Below are positions 33,459-43,089 of a DNA stretch of 64,000 nt, piece by piece. The stretch covers positions 558,001 through 622,000 of the forward strand of contig WFMF01000057.1 of NCBI GenBank assembly GCA_011033025.1. The letters run 5' to 3'. The DNA is from Beroe forskalii (taxonomy: Eukaryota; Ctenophora; Nuda; Beroida; Beroidae). The notes under the pieces are model-generated. The model was not told the origin of the DNA. It did no database searches and saw only the letters and a program-made list of their open reading frames with translations. Position numbers and translations under genes: made by a program. Position 1 is the first letter of the stretch. Each line of letters opens with the position of its first letter.

Positions 33459-36400
33459 CTGGGGTGTGATGACGTCATTATCGTAGTGAGTTGATGACGT
33501 CATTATCATTACCAAACATGGGCATTTGGAATCTTGCCAGATATTTAAGCTATTTAAGAATGGAAACAAATGCATCCTATTACTTTGGTTTAGCTCTCAT
33601 GACAGCAGTGTTCTCCTCCTCGAAACCAATTATACCATATATGGTATGTTTATTGTTTGGAGAGAGTTATTACCAATTAATATGGGCATTGGGAATCTTG
33701 CCAGATATTTAAGCTATTTTAAGAATGTAAACCAATGCATCTAATTACTTTGGTTTAGCGATCATTACAGCAGTGTTCTCCTCCTCGAATGTTAGGAACT
33801 GGCAGGAAAAGAGCACGTTGTTCTCATCCAGTCCAGTGCTGCTCGTGTAGGCTAGCTCTATCGTAGACTCCGACATCAACGTCAACTGCAGAGGGATTTA
33901 ATCTCAATATCGTTCAATGAGGACGATGTGGGTTTATCATGTAGAGGGATTAATCTCATAACTGAAATATCGGATAATTGTTTATGAACCGCATAATAGA
34001 ATGAATAATTTTCTTTATTCTCTTCTTATCATGAAACGGCTTTTCTGAAATTCAATTAATTTCGTCGAATCGTCAACGTCATCAGGAAATCTCAAATTTG
34101 ATTGTATAAAGTAGTGTTGTAAATTTTAAAATCTCAGTCATTCAATCACTCCTTTGGTCCTTCAGGATGTTTGGATGTGGCATTGATAGCCTACGTATGG
34201 GTGTGCAACTCTTCAAAGTTTTATGGTCACATTAGCTCTCTACAAATGGCCCATTATTGCTGTCAAGTAAGGACTGGGCACTGTTAGAACTTAGGGCAGG
34301 ACTGAATTGGAAGTTCAGGAAGTTCAAAACTCACGTAATCGATGTCAAAACACCCATCTATGGGTCGTTGGAACTTCATCGTGTCCTTCATGTTCCTATC
34401 CATGAGGTCAGGACAAGTTTTCAACATCAGCTTCCCTGCCCTAATAACCTTCCCTGAGGGGCAAGAGTAGGGTTAGTGGTGTAGTGGTATCGATTTGAGC
34501 ACAGGATCAAAAGATCCTGAGTTCGAACCCCGGCCAGCGCCACTGAGCTAAGGGTGAGGGGCAAGTGTTATAATGATATCCTTCACGGCAGTGCTTTCAG
34601 CCTCAGCTGTAAAAGTGAGATGGTAGCTAACTATACAAAAATAGGACGAGTAGAGTGGTTACGAACATCTTCAATTGTAACAATTAAAACGTCGTGTTCT
34701 TGTGATATTTCAATGAATATATCATTCATCATAGTCATACATTCTGAGAAGTTTATTGGTTTCAGAACATACAACTGACTTTTCAACATATTCATATCAC
34801 TAAGCTCTTATCTTAGCTAAATCTATAAATAATTGAATTAAATTAATTTATTGGAAAATGCAATGCATTGCATTTTCCAATAAATTAATTTAATTCAATT
34901 ATTTATAGATTTAGCTAAGATAAGAGCTTAGTGATATGAATATGTTGCGTGTCAGTTGTATGTTCTAACCAATAAACTTCTCAGAATGTATGACTATGAT
35001 GAATGATATATTCATTGAAATATCACAAGAACACGACGTTTTAATTGTTACAATTGAAGATGTTCGTAACCACTCTACTCGTCCTATTTCTGATTAAATT
35101 GACGACGAAATCCCTATTCTACACACCATAGCTAACTATAATTTCGTTGTTAGCTAGAAGTGGGTTGAGGTTCATTACCATCCTTTAAAGGGGAGAAGGG
35201 GGGCCGGGGGGACTAAAAAATTAATGGCATTGAATCTGCTATTTTTCGATAAAATGAGGATATTACAATTCATTGCAATTAATCATTAAATTAAATGACA
35301 TTGAATCTGCTATTTTTTGATAAAATGAGAAGATTGTAACATATTGCAATTAATCATTGAATTTAATGACATTAGATATGCTGTTTTTTCATAAAATGAG
35401 GATATTACAATGCATTGCAATTTATTCTCACCCGAGTTGTCGAAGTAGACAAAGAAAGGGAACAGGGTCGTCCAGCAGAGTTTTTCTAGCTGACGTTGGT
35501 TTTCCTCTTTGATACAGCCTATATCGAAGATCTTCAATTTCTGAAATTAAATTGAGTTCTTTGAGATCCATATATGAAAGAGTACATTTTTACTCAGAAT
35601 CCCTAATTCTATTAGCCAATTTCGAGGGTAGTTGTAGGCGTGCATTTCCTGCTATGCTCTAAGCGTAAATTATTGCATTCCCAGCCATGCTCTTAGCGTA
35701 TATAAAGATGTTTTTGTCGCATATGAACATTCATGAAAAGTATAAAAATCTATCTCATTTCCCAGTATCTGAACCTGGTTGTCCATCTGCACGTTGATGT
35801 TGTGGAAGAACCTGGCTTCTCCTCCGATGTTCTTAGACTCCACCTCCTGCAGCACTACCTTACACTTCTTACTCGACGACACGATCTCATCCTGGTGGGA
35901 ATTTAAGGCAGTCTGGAAGAATGCCGACTCGGTTTAGGCGGAATCCTTAGGCGGATCCAATCAAGATTTCAGACCTCTTATGCGGAATCTTAGTTATGTT
36001 TTATAATTTGGGTTTGTGTTGATACACACAATTTGTATCGTATCAGCCTAAATTTTGAAAATTTGACAAGACTGAAGTTGACAGAGGCCCTTTTGGTAAA
36101 CTTATTGTAAACTGGTGGTTAATTTGTGATGGAGTTGTGGTAAACTAATGATATTTTTATGTCAAAGTGGTGGTAAACTTATGGTAAAGTGGTGGTTAAC
36201 GTATGGTAAACTATAATGAGAAAAGTTGCCCTTCCATTTTCCCACTCACCCCCACATTGACGTCAGCAGCCACGTCCTCTGCCGCGTCTTTTCCCAGGAA
36301 CTCAGCCTAGGTGCAGATGTATAACGTTAATAAATACGTGCGAAAATACGTAAAAAAATACGTGAAAATGATTCATAACTTCCTATGAAAACGTGTCCTA

Positions 36401-39400
36401 CTTTTTGACGTTTTTATAAAAATATTTTTATCAAACCTTGGTGCAGATGTAGGTGACGAAGCCGAGCACGAACTTTGAGTACTTGTCGGTGCTGAGGACG
36501 GCGATCATCCGGTATCCGACCTTCTTTTCTGGAAATACCTGCAATGAGTTTCATATGTCAGGGATAGGGAAATACCTGGGGTTTTATAGAACCAAGGGGC
36601 ATGTAGAGCGCAACAATCATAAACTTTCCTGGAAATATCTGCAGGGATTCTAATGTACCCCATGTTGGAGTTTCATCTGGTTTTATATTTCAGAGAATGT
36701 GCTGTGAGCTGGGCCCTCAGTGTTTCTTAAGGGGGGGGGGGGGGGGGCTTACCCCTCATATTTTGGAAAACACGAATTTGAGATATGAATTGGCCAGAAC
36801 GTGTACCAACATTTTTCTTCTTCCCTGGAAATGCCTGCAGGGAGCAGAGCAACACCTGAACAAAGCCGGTTTCAGCTCCTTGTTTAACATGCCGTTCAGC
36901 AAGGATATCCCCAGTGTTTTAATTGTTTTCCATCCTTTGAAAAATGTTAAACCTACGGTCAACAAACATCATGATCCATGACATAACGCTAAGTCTGATA
37001 GTTGCAAAAGTTGTGACAAATATTTGCTTTGTATTGAACTTGAATGAGGTTTGATTGAGAGGAGTCAAATGAAAAGCTGTAAAGTGTAATTATGTAACTA
37101 GTTGACCTTACAGAAGTCTTGAACAATACTACTTGTTGGCCTTACAAAAGTCTTGAACAATACTATTTATCACTCTTGTCCAATTCTAGCTCCAATATTC
37201 TTTGTAATTTATTACAATGTCTGGAAGTGATTGTGTCAAGTTTTACAATATATTGTTATAAAGAAGGCTAGATAAAGAAGGCTAGTTAAAGAAGGCTAAA
37301 TACTAGGTTACAAAAACTCCGTGACATTTGCGTTGGATCATCCATGACTATATCGTTTGGATATAAATAGTCAACCACCGGCAATTCTCGTTCAAATATT
37401 CCTACAACCTATCCAAGATGAAGCTGCTGCTGCTGTCTGCACTGCTTTGTGTCTCTCACAGTGTCAAAGACCACGCTGACAACATCCCTGCCATGTTCCA
37501 GGCTGCCATGATGAAATATCGGGGAGAAGACGTGACGACGCAAGGACGCATGGCGTCCTCAGAAAAGAAGGAGCGACTGGAGAACTTCAGGAAGACCGTG
37601 AAGCTCGTTGAGAAGATAAATGATGATCACTCCAAGGGGTATACTGGTGCTATCAACTTCCTTTCTGTCATGACTAAGGAAGAAAAGGATGCTTTGCTGA
37701 ATCTGAAGGTAATGAATGACACAACTCACTTATATAATCAACCTTAAATCTGTCATCCTCAGCTGAAGATGGTAATCACATGATTTTTCAAAGTTCTTGA
37801 TTTATCATTTAAAGTTTAAACGATTTCAACTTACTCCTATAGGTAATGAATGAGACTGGAGCCGACGACTTTGTTTCCAGACGAACCAGGAGGCACCACG
37901 AGGAGCTGCCAACTGCCGTGGATTGGGTGGCAAGAGGAGCTCAGCCAGCTGTAAAAGACCAAGGACAATGTGGCAGTTGCGGGATGTTCTCCGCTGCCAG
38001 TGCCCTTGAGGGTAACTACTTCATCGCCACCGGCAAGCTCGTTGCCTTCGCAGAACAGGAGTACCTTGACTGTCTGATGGAACACCGGGGACGGGGAAAC
38101 ACGGGGTGTTCTGGTGTTTGGATGGATTGGGCTTACAACTACAACAAGGACACGGGCAGAATGGGAGCGCTGGCAGACTTGGACTATGTGGCAGAAGACC
38201 GAGCATGTGACGTATCGGGCGTTCCTGATGCCATGGTGGAAGCTGTGGTGACTGGAGTAGACATGTCCATGAGGGGGTCAGATGCAGCCCTCCTTGAAAC
38301 AGCAGCTCACCATGTAGTGGCAGTAGCTATCCTGGTGGTGGAACAGTTCGGAGCCTACCGCTCTGGGGTCTTCTCTTGTCAAGGAGACTGTGACTGTACA
38401 AACTACATCAACCATGCGGTTACCATAGTCGGGTATGCACCGGGGTACTGGAATGTGAGGAATTCCTGGGGCTCATGGTGGGGTGATGGAGGTTACATCA
38501 GGATGAGCAGAGCTCAAGACAACATCTGCAACATCAACAGGTATGCCACTCTGCCAGTTGTGGAGTGTAGGAGTGGCATGACTTGTGAGGGATGGGAAGA
38601 GGAGGAGGAGGAGGAAGAGGAAGAAGAAGAAGAGGAAGAAGAGGAGGAGGAGGTTGATGTGGGAGAAAACGTAGCATGTGGGGAGATACAGCACTATGGA
38701 GGACTCTGTGTGGACATGGGTGAACACAATCACGAGGACCACTCTGACCCTGCTGTCTTGACGTCAGCAGGTTGTAGCAGAGAGTTCTGCCTCACTGACA
38801 GGGGGTATCTCCTGGATCAACCATCAGGGAAGTGCCTCTCTGTGGATAACCGGAGAGCGCTGGATGAGATGGTAAAGTTTGTGTCGTGTGGTGAGGCAGA
38901 GCAATGGGAGACAACTAGTGTGGGATTCAGAGTGAAGGCTGCCCCTGAAATGTGCTGGCACCCTCATAAGGGGTCAGCTAGACCGAGTGAGGGTACCAAT
39001 GTGGTGATTTACACATCGTGTAATGAGGAACGGCTAACTTTCAAGATACAGGAAAACATTTGTTGGGAAGCAAAAAGTGGGATGAAATTCACGAAGAGCC
39101 TCAAGATCGACAATAAGATTGTCAAATTCAAGAAGAATCAACTTGACAAAGCCAAGGACGTGTGCTTGAACACAGAAGGATGCGATGGGCTTTATCTACA
39201 CAAGGGTCGTAAACTGCGACTAGCTCGCGGGGAGGTTGTGAATTCCGATAACAGTAAGGAGAAGGTGGTTGTGAAAGTTGGATGTGAGGATGCCTGCGCT
39301 GAGGGCACAGTGATGTGTGGTGATGGGGTGTGCAGACATATTCACATGTGTTAGATCCATGGGACTATCAGGTGAGAGTGAAAAATGCATTATGGTGATT

Positions 39401-40798
39401 GGTGCAAATGGTGAAAAATTGTTTTGTTCGATTTCTTTTTTGTTCAAAGTACCAATTTGTAGTTTGTTTCGATGTTAATCCAAATGAAACTCAGCCAGTT
39501 AGAATATGAACTAAACTTATGGCCAAAAAGGACTAGGGAAAGTCTGTATGGTGTTATTTCTCATGCTTGAATAACTTACAGATAAGAGCAGAGTAGTATA
39601 TAAAAAATTTTAATACAATCAATTAATGTGGAACAATAATCTGGAGATCGAAATTATTGGGGTTTGATAACAATAATAATATGGGGATTTATTCAAATAT
39701 TTCAAAAATCTCCAAATTTCGTACCCCAAATTAAGAAAGGGATTTTCCCCTTTTTTCTGATTTTGAAAAACAGGGGAAATTTTGGGAGCAAACCTTGAAC
39801 TGTATCTGAAGCATGTCAGGGAAGTCTATGAGCTTGTACTGGAGGTAGTCATTCCATGTCTTGAAGAAGCCGTAAGCTGTCCGAGCTACTAGTTGCATCT
39901 TCCACGCTGCAGGGAGGAAGGAATGTTCAGGATCAGGTCACCCATGTGTGTTGAGATTGCTCAATAGAAAAAGGCCTCAATAAAGACGGGCGAAATTGCG
40001 TGCTTTTGATGGAGTATATATAGAAAGTTGAAGCGCGCAGAGGAAATTTGCGCATCAGAGCCTCTGTCAATCAAGCAGTCTGCACACATATGGGTAAAGC
40101 CTTCATGAATTAGGTTTGTCAGAATTCAGGTTTCTTCAAGAATTCAAGTGGAAATTTGGACTTCATTCGTTAGCAGTTTCACATAAAAATTTGGCAGTTT
40201 GAATCATATTATGAAGCAGGGCATGATAATTTTGGTTGCAATCTTCAAATAATTTGATTGTTTGTATGAAGTCAAGTAAAATTACCTGAAAATAGGTACG
40301 CAATGTACCAGCCCCCAAAATACTCCATCGCGTTCTCCTCTGTGAAGCGGAACCTTGTAGCGAATGCTGGGGGGGGAGTGAGTGCCTCACATCCTCACAA
40401 CAGCAAAAAAGGTTGCCCATATTATGATATTCATGATATTCATGTTTGCACATAGATTCATTGATAAAATCACCAACTTATGGCAAACATAGACTAGATA
40501 CTTACTACCTTACTGCTAGAAGTTTCTCACCTAGTTAGAATACCTTACCTTTAGCGAGGTCTGCTAGAAGTTTCTCACCTAGTTAGAATACCTTACCTTT
40601 AGCGAGGTCTGATAGCAGTTTCTCACCTAGTTAGAATACGTTACCTTTAGCGAGGTCTGAGAGCAACTTCTCATCGTAGTTGGAGAACTTCTCAAACTCG
40701 AGGGGCGCGTTTATGGTCTCTGATATAGAGTGCCAAACGGAACTGGAGTAGTTGTCCGTGATGCCCACCTTGATGGCTTCGAACACAAACCCGTACAT
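33363..40798 (-). CDS. Soluble guanylate cyclase-like gene (HNOB + HNOBA), overall extent of recognised exons
   Basis: Seven exons from 40798 down to 35432 join without phase conflict into a HNOB (heme-NO-binding) domain followed by the start of a HNOBA domain; two further exons near 33.8 and 33.4 kb match later HNOBA. The protein starts 'MYGFVFEAIKVGITDNY', the classic HNOB opening, and has 'LFPFFVYFDNSG' where beta subunits have the HNOBA start. In known enzymes HNOB binds heme and senses nitric oxide, and the cyclase makes cGMP in the cytosol. Here the proximal-histidine position and the YxSxR motif are not conserved (exon 4 has 'VLSTDKYSK'), and no coiled coil or cyclase domain is found downstream. 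A heme-less, possibly cyclase-less paralogue is likely. Intron 3 contains an oppositely oriented protease gene. Confidence 0.7.
33518..33800. repeat. Tandem duplication of an exon 3' end and donor (2 copies, 164-bp offset)
   Basis: 33519–33626 and 33682–33789 share 'aatcttgccagatatttaag', 'ttactttggtttagc' and 'cagcagtgttctcctcctcg'. On the minus strand the shared end is the coding 'FEEENTA' plus the adjoining splice-donor region of exon 8. Only the copy at 33789 joins the full exon. Confidence 0.65.
33772..33893 (-). CDS. Cyclase-like gene, HNOBA exon 8 (edges tentative)
   Basis: From acceptor ctgcag the frame reads 'LTLMSESTIELAYTSSTGLD' and continues 'ENNVLFSCQFLTFEEENTA', matching the late HNOBA strands ('ILFLCSP…') of cyclase subunits. 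The exon's 3' end and donor region lie in a 164-bp tandem duplication, whose second copy sits at 33518–33626. The phase to exon 7 is not settled, so another exon may lie between 33.9 and 35.4 kb. Confidence 0.5.
34466..34545 (+). mobile_element. tRNA-like SINE head
   Basis: 'tggtgtagtgg' matches the A-box consensus, and 'gagttcgaacccc' about 40 bases later matches the B box. The would-be acceptor stem halves do not pair well, so this is not a functional tRNA. It is related to the tandem tRNA-like units at 56.9 kb (shared 'tggtatc', 'gatcctg', 'gttcga'). It lies in an intron of the cyclase-like gene. Confidence 0.55.
34636..35128. mobile_element. Giant near-perfect palindrome flanked by 12-bp direct repeats
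   Basis: The arms at about 34639–34865 and 34866–35089 are reverse complements with only a few mismatches. There is no spacer (centre 'gcaatg|cattgc'). TAGCTAACTATA occurs on both sides (34624–34635 and 35129–35140). Such foldback structures arise from inverted-repeat elements or replication errors. No coding potential is seen. It sits in an intron of the cyclase-like gene, whose transcript could form a hairpin of over 200 bp. Confidence 0.75.
35225..35425. repeat. About 64-bp tandem repeat, 3 copies
   Basis: The units contain 'cattgaatctgctattttt', 'cgataaaatgaggatatt' and 'acaattcattgcaatta'. They end directly at the donor side of cyclase-like exon 7 (donor at 35430–35431), in the intron. 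Confidence 0.65.
35432..35540 (-). CDS. Cyclase-like gene, exon 7 (start of HNOBA)
   Basis: Acceptor tttcag, 36 codons plus one base, donor CTCGG|gtgaga. It reads 'KLKIFDIGCIKEEN' … 'LCWTTLFPFFVYFDNS'. The 'FPFFVYFD' segment aligns with 'FPFHIIFD' that opens HNOBA in cyclase beta subunits. HNOBA is a PAS-like dimerisation domain. Confidence 0.7.
35775..35891 (-). CDS. Cyclase-like gene, exon 6 (end of HNOB)
   Basis: Thirty-nine codons in phase 0 on both sides; acceptor cccaccag, donor ACCAG|gttcag. It reads 'DEIVSSSKKCKVVLQEVESK' and ends 'NINVQMDNQ'. It fits the final strand of HNOB and the linker to HNOBA. Confidence 0.65.
36250..36306 (-). CDS. Cyclase-like gene, exon 5
   Basis: A 19-codon exon ('AEFLGKDAAEDVAADVNVG') in phase 0, acceptor acctag, donor GGGG|gtgagt. 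Its small size is normal for an internal exon. It matches the region after the 'IGIIKTV'-like helix of HNOB. Confidence 0.6.
36437..36538 (-). CDS. Cyclase-like gene, exon 4 (lacks the YxSxR heme motif)
   Basis: Thirty-four codons in phase 0; acceptor attgcag, donor ACCAAG|gtttga. It begins 'VFPEKKVGYRMIAVLSTDKY' and continues 'SKFVLGFVTYICTK'. In HNOB proteins this segment carries YxSxR, which holds the heme propionates. Here the equivalent residues are 'VLSTDK', so canonical heme binding is unlikely. The rest of the helix pattern is kept. Confidence 0.7.
36660..37320. other. Intronic/intergenic sequence upstream of the protease gene
   Basis: It holds a G16–18 homopolymer at about 36731, a 35-base dispersed repeat ('ttggaaaacacgaatttgag', shared with 30.62 kb), and tandem duplications of 'aagtcttgaacaatacta' (37110–37165) and 'aagaaggcta' (37261–37300). 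No exon is recognised. Confidence 0.4.
37361..37369 (+). promoter_or_regulatory. TATA box of the protease gene
   Basis: 'tataaatag' lies 56 bases before the start codon. Initiation 25–30 bases downstream would give a 5' UTR of roughly 25–30 bases. It is the only strong TATA match close to this start. Confidence 0.55.
37418..37708 (+). CDS. Papain-family cysteine protease, exon 1 (signal peptide and propeptide)
   Basis: Starts 'MKLLLLSALLCVSHSV', a signal peptide. An I29-type inhibitory propeptide follows: 'SSEKKERLENFRKTVKLVE' then 'AINFLSVMTKEEK', which resembles the ERFNIN helix and the N.F.D(M)T.EE loop of cathepsin L-like proforms. The exon is 97 codons and ends AAG|gtaatg in phase 0. 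The first ATG after the TATA box is chosen as start. The protein should enter the secretory or lysosomal pathway as an inactive zymogen. The gene lies within an intron of the cyclase-like gene on the opposite strand. Confidence 0.85.
37843..39354 (+). CDS. Papain-family cysteine protease with poly-Glu hinge and trefoil-like C-terminus, exon 2
   Basis: In the joined 600-residue protein the mature protease starts near 'LPTAVDWVARGAQPAVKDQ'. The active-site loop is 'QGQCGSCGMFS' with catalytic Cys143; the usual Trp after it is Gly144. His288 lies in 'NHAVTIVGY' and Asn304 in 'NVRNSWGSWWGDGGY', so the triad is complete. Residues about 349–370 are an uninterrupted glutamate run. Next come 'GKCLSVDN' and 'FVSCGEAEQWE', resembling a ricin-type beta-trefoil with a QxW motif. 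The end is '…VMCGDGVC…HMC', like the start of an LDLa module cut short. A protease fused to a carbohydrate-binding module would suggest digestion or immunity; this is inference. Acceptor cctatag, phase 0; TAG at 39352. Confidence 0.85.
   Translation, partial: VMNETGADDFVSRRTRRHHEELPTAVDWVARGAQPAVKDQGQCGSCGMFSAASALEGNYFIATGKLVAFAEQEYLDCLMEHRGRGNTGCSGVWMDWAYNYNKDTGRMGALADLDYVAEDRACDVSGVPDAMVEAVVTGVDMSMRGSDAALLETAAHHVVAVAILVVEQFGAYRSGVFSCQGDCDCTNYINHAVTIVGYAPGYWNVRNSWGSWWGDGGYIRMSRAQDNICNINRYATLPVVECRSGMTCEGWEEEEEEEEEEEEEEEEEEEVDVGENVACGEIQHYGGLCVDMGEHNHEDHSDPAVLTSAGCSREFCLTDRGYLLDQPSGKCLSVDNRRALDEMVKFVSCGEAEQWETTSVGFRVKAAPEMCWHPHKGSARPSEGTNVVIYTSCNEERLTFKIQENICWEAKSGMKFTKSLKIDNKIVKFKKNQLDKAKDVCLNTEGCDGLYLHKGRKLRLARGEVVNSDNSKEKVVVKVGCEDACAEGTVMCGDGVCRHIHMC
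39355..39793. other. 3' flank of the protease gene within the cyclase-like intron
   Basis: No canonical AATAAA is seen close to the protease stop. The stretch is AT-rich and otherwise featureless. Confidence 0.4.
39794..39906 (-). CDS. Cyclase-like gene, exon 3 (HNOB core)
   Basis: Acceptor ccctgcag, donor TTCAAG|gtttgc; 113 bases whose phase (2 + 111) matches exon 2. It reads 'AWKMQLVARTAYGFFKTWN' then 'DYLQYKLIDFPDMLQIQFK'. The pattern aligns with '…FLQNLDALHDHLATIYPGM' of cyclase beta. The proximal heme histidine of that segment has no counterpart here. Confidence 0.7.
40286..40366 (-). CDS. Cyclase-like gene, exon 2 (HNOB)
   Basis: Acceptor ccccccccag, donor TTTTCAG|gtaatt; 81 bases (2 + 78 + 1) in phase with its neighbours. 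It reads 'FATRFRFTEENAMEYFGGWY' then 'IAYLFS', equivalent to '…[20 protein letters not shown]' in cyclase beta. Confidence 0.7.
40505..40665. repeat. Triplicated splice donor of cyclase-like exon 1 (48-bp unit)
   Basis: Three copies of a 48-bp unit hold 'ttacctttagcgaggtctg' and 'tctcacctagttagaat'. On the minus strand each contains the last about 17 coding bases of exon 1 ('CAGACCTCGCTAAAG') plus its donor gtaa(g/c)g. Only the copy at 40645 joins the full exon. The other two, further into the intron, are complete decoy donors. Confidence 0.8.
40645..40798 (-). CDS. Cyclase-like gene, exon 1 (HNOB start)
   Basis: Begins 'MYGFVFEAIKVGITDNYSSS', continues 'VWHSISETINAPLEFEKF' and ends 'LLSDLAK' plus one base at a donor gtaacg. 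The opening MYGFV…NYG/S..VW is diagnostic of HNOB/H-NOX domains, where the start methionine begins helix A. Start choice is secure because the family begins exactly there. Confidence 0.75.
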
Positions 40799-40799
40799 C

Positions 40800-43065
40800 G
40801 TACCTTACGAAATAAATTTACATGGAGCAATAATTCCATGTTATTAACGTATGATGATGGCGTCATTTTGAAATTTTGCGGGGAACGAAAATATGGGGAT
40901 TTTTTCGAAAAATTTCCAAATTTCGTACCTTATAAATTTGTCTCGTAAGGAACTGTGTATCTAGAACACAAACCCGTACATTGTACTCTGTGGGTATCAG
41001 TTCAAAAATCCTTTTTCTCATCAAATCAATAGACGACAATGTTAATAAGTTGCTCCAGGACATCAAGAAAGTTCAATGTCATCGGGAAAACTTAACTTTG
41101 ATTTATAAAGTCTTGTTTTAAAGTTTACAACAAGTTACAAATACCCACTTGGTATCTAGAGTTGTAAAGTCTTTACAACAATACGTCATACAATCAAATT
41201 TAAGTTAGTCCAGGTGACATTGAACTTTCGACGAAATTATTCTAATTCCAAAAAACTTAGAGAGCAAGTTTAAACGTTAAATGATATGAAAAAGTCCGTC
41301 TCACTTCGCCGGGCCAAGAAGAGAATAGTAAAATTATTCATTCTATTCCATGGATTTTTGGCTACTTCTTGATCAAACCAACCTAGAATTGCACCAAAAC
41401 CTGTGATGACTTCAAGAAATTTACAGGAAAAAAGTAACAAATTCCTCGTCAAATGATCTAGCTAGGTCTATATTTATACGTGCACCACCACTTAATGGTT
41501 GATAAATTTAGTGTGGTATTTTGTATTTGTATGCTGCCCCATCAGGACAATTCTTCATTTGACATCACCAGTTGAAGGCACCACACCCAGATTATGACGT
41601 AACTCTCGTGAGACTTATGTTTGTGCACGGCTGGAGACAGGTAATGGACCTGTCAAGACCTGTATCCATTGACGGAGGGTTATTGTTGGCAACCAAAATA
41701 TCAACATGTCAAAAGTTACAAATGGAAATAAGGTTCTGTTACATCGCCATCTGTAACACTCCTTCTGCGTTTTTATATCGTGAACATGTTTCACTTGTTA
41801 ATATTCTTTAGTTTTCATTCAATGTTTTTTTCAATTTCCAAGAGTTTAAAAGAAACCTAAGTCTTTGTTTAGCTGCCCACTTAAGTCTACTATAGTCTAA
41901 ACTTGATAATCTTGAGTCTCTTCTCTGGCAACATTATATCAAACTTGTCATGTGATTTGTGGTGTCATGTACTAATGTATAATGATATTCCTCGTATAAA
42001 GTAGTTTTTGTAACAGTCATGGCTGGCCCATAATAACAAAGATGGTGAGAGAAGGTCAGGATTGTAAAGGATGTGTCCGAACTCCGACAGTGACACAAGG
42101 AATGGTACGCAATCAATCTAAATATTGGCTAATTTCACATAATATATATCGCAACAGTATTAGGTCTACAATCTACATGGCGAATACGTGCCTACTGCAT
42201 AATCCACTGTTTTATCTATAAAGGTGTATGGGTATACTACAAACATAACAAAATAATCCGGGGTTGTGTTGAGAAACACATTTTGGATAAACTTGAAAAC
42301 AAAATAAAAAGCCGTCATATTAGGAATATTTCGACATATGCTTTATGTCATTTTCAACCTGAATATTGATTATTTATTATACAATGCTAGCAAGCGAATA
42401 TATAATACTTTATAGCCTACAAGCACACAAACATTATCTTGGATATACCAACATTTGACACAATAGTTGTTCGTACTAACCCAAGAAAGATCTAAAGGGA
42501 TTACAATGATCTAGTTGACAAAATCATTTTTCAAGTCGCCCGTTCGTCCAAAACCCGTACGATTAAAACTAATTTTATCCTTCTTTTTTAAAAATTCCAT
42601 GGCCGTTTGGGCAGACCCTAAGCCATATCGGTGACAAGGTCTCTGATCTCATTGTATTGAGTCTTGACATCTTAGGTCGTCCAACAAATGCGCATAATTT
42701 TAACTGATGAATACAAATTGCACTTTTGATTCGTAGCATCTTCCGACACTATCATACTCTTGAGTCTGTTGCATGAAAATCCCTGATTCAAGGAATGATT
42801 TATTACTCCTTCTTGTTATGATCTTCTCTGATGTAAGCCATGTTGATGAATGTTAATCTTCTCTCGTATGCTAAACTCTTGAAGTCTTGATAACGATTAA
42901 CGATAAGATTGAAAGCAGAAGTGAATAAAATATTTTATTTATGTAACAATTTTCTATCGGATTGAAGTTATGTTTAGCTTATATGAGCCTAGGGGTTAAA
43001 ATTGTCAGATTGGAAAAATATTGGAGCTGGAACTTACAAATTTAAACTGAACTTGATGATGACGT
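40800..43065. other. Intergenic region between divergent cyclase-like and furry genes
   Basis: This is a 2.3 kb AT-rich stretch. A duplicated pair 'cgaacacaaacccgtacat' / 'agaacacaaacccgtacatt' (40778 and 40965) shows that the exon 1 start region was also copied upstream. It should include the cyclase-like promoter. No further exon is recognised. Confidence 0.4.
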
Positions 43066-43089
43066 CACCACACTGAAATGACTTTATGG

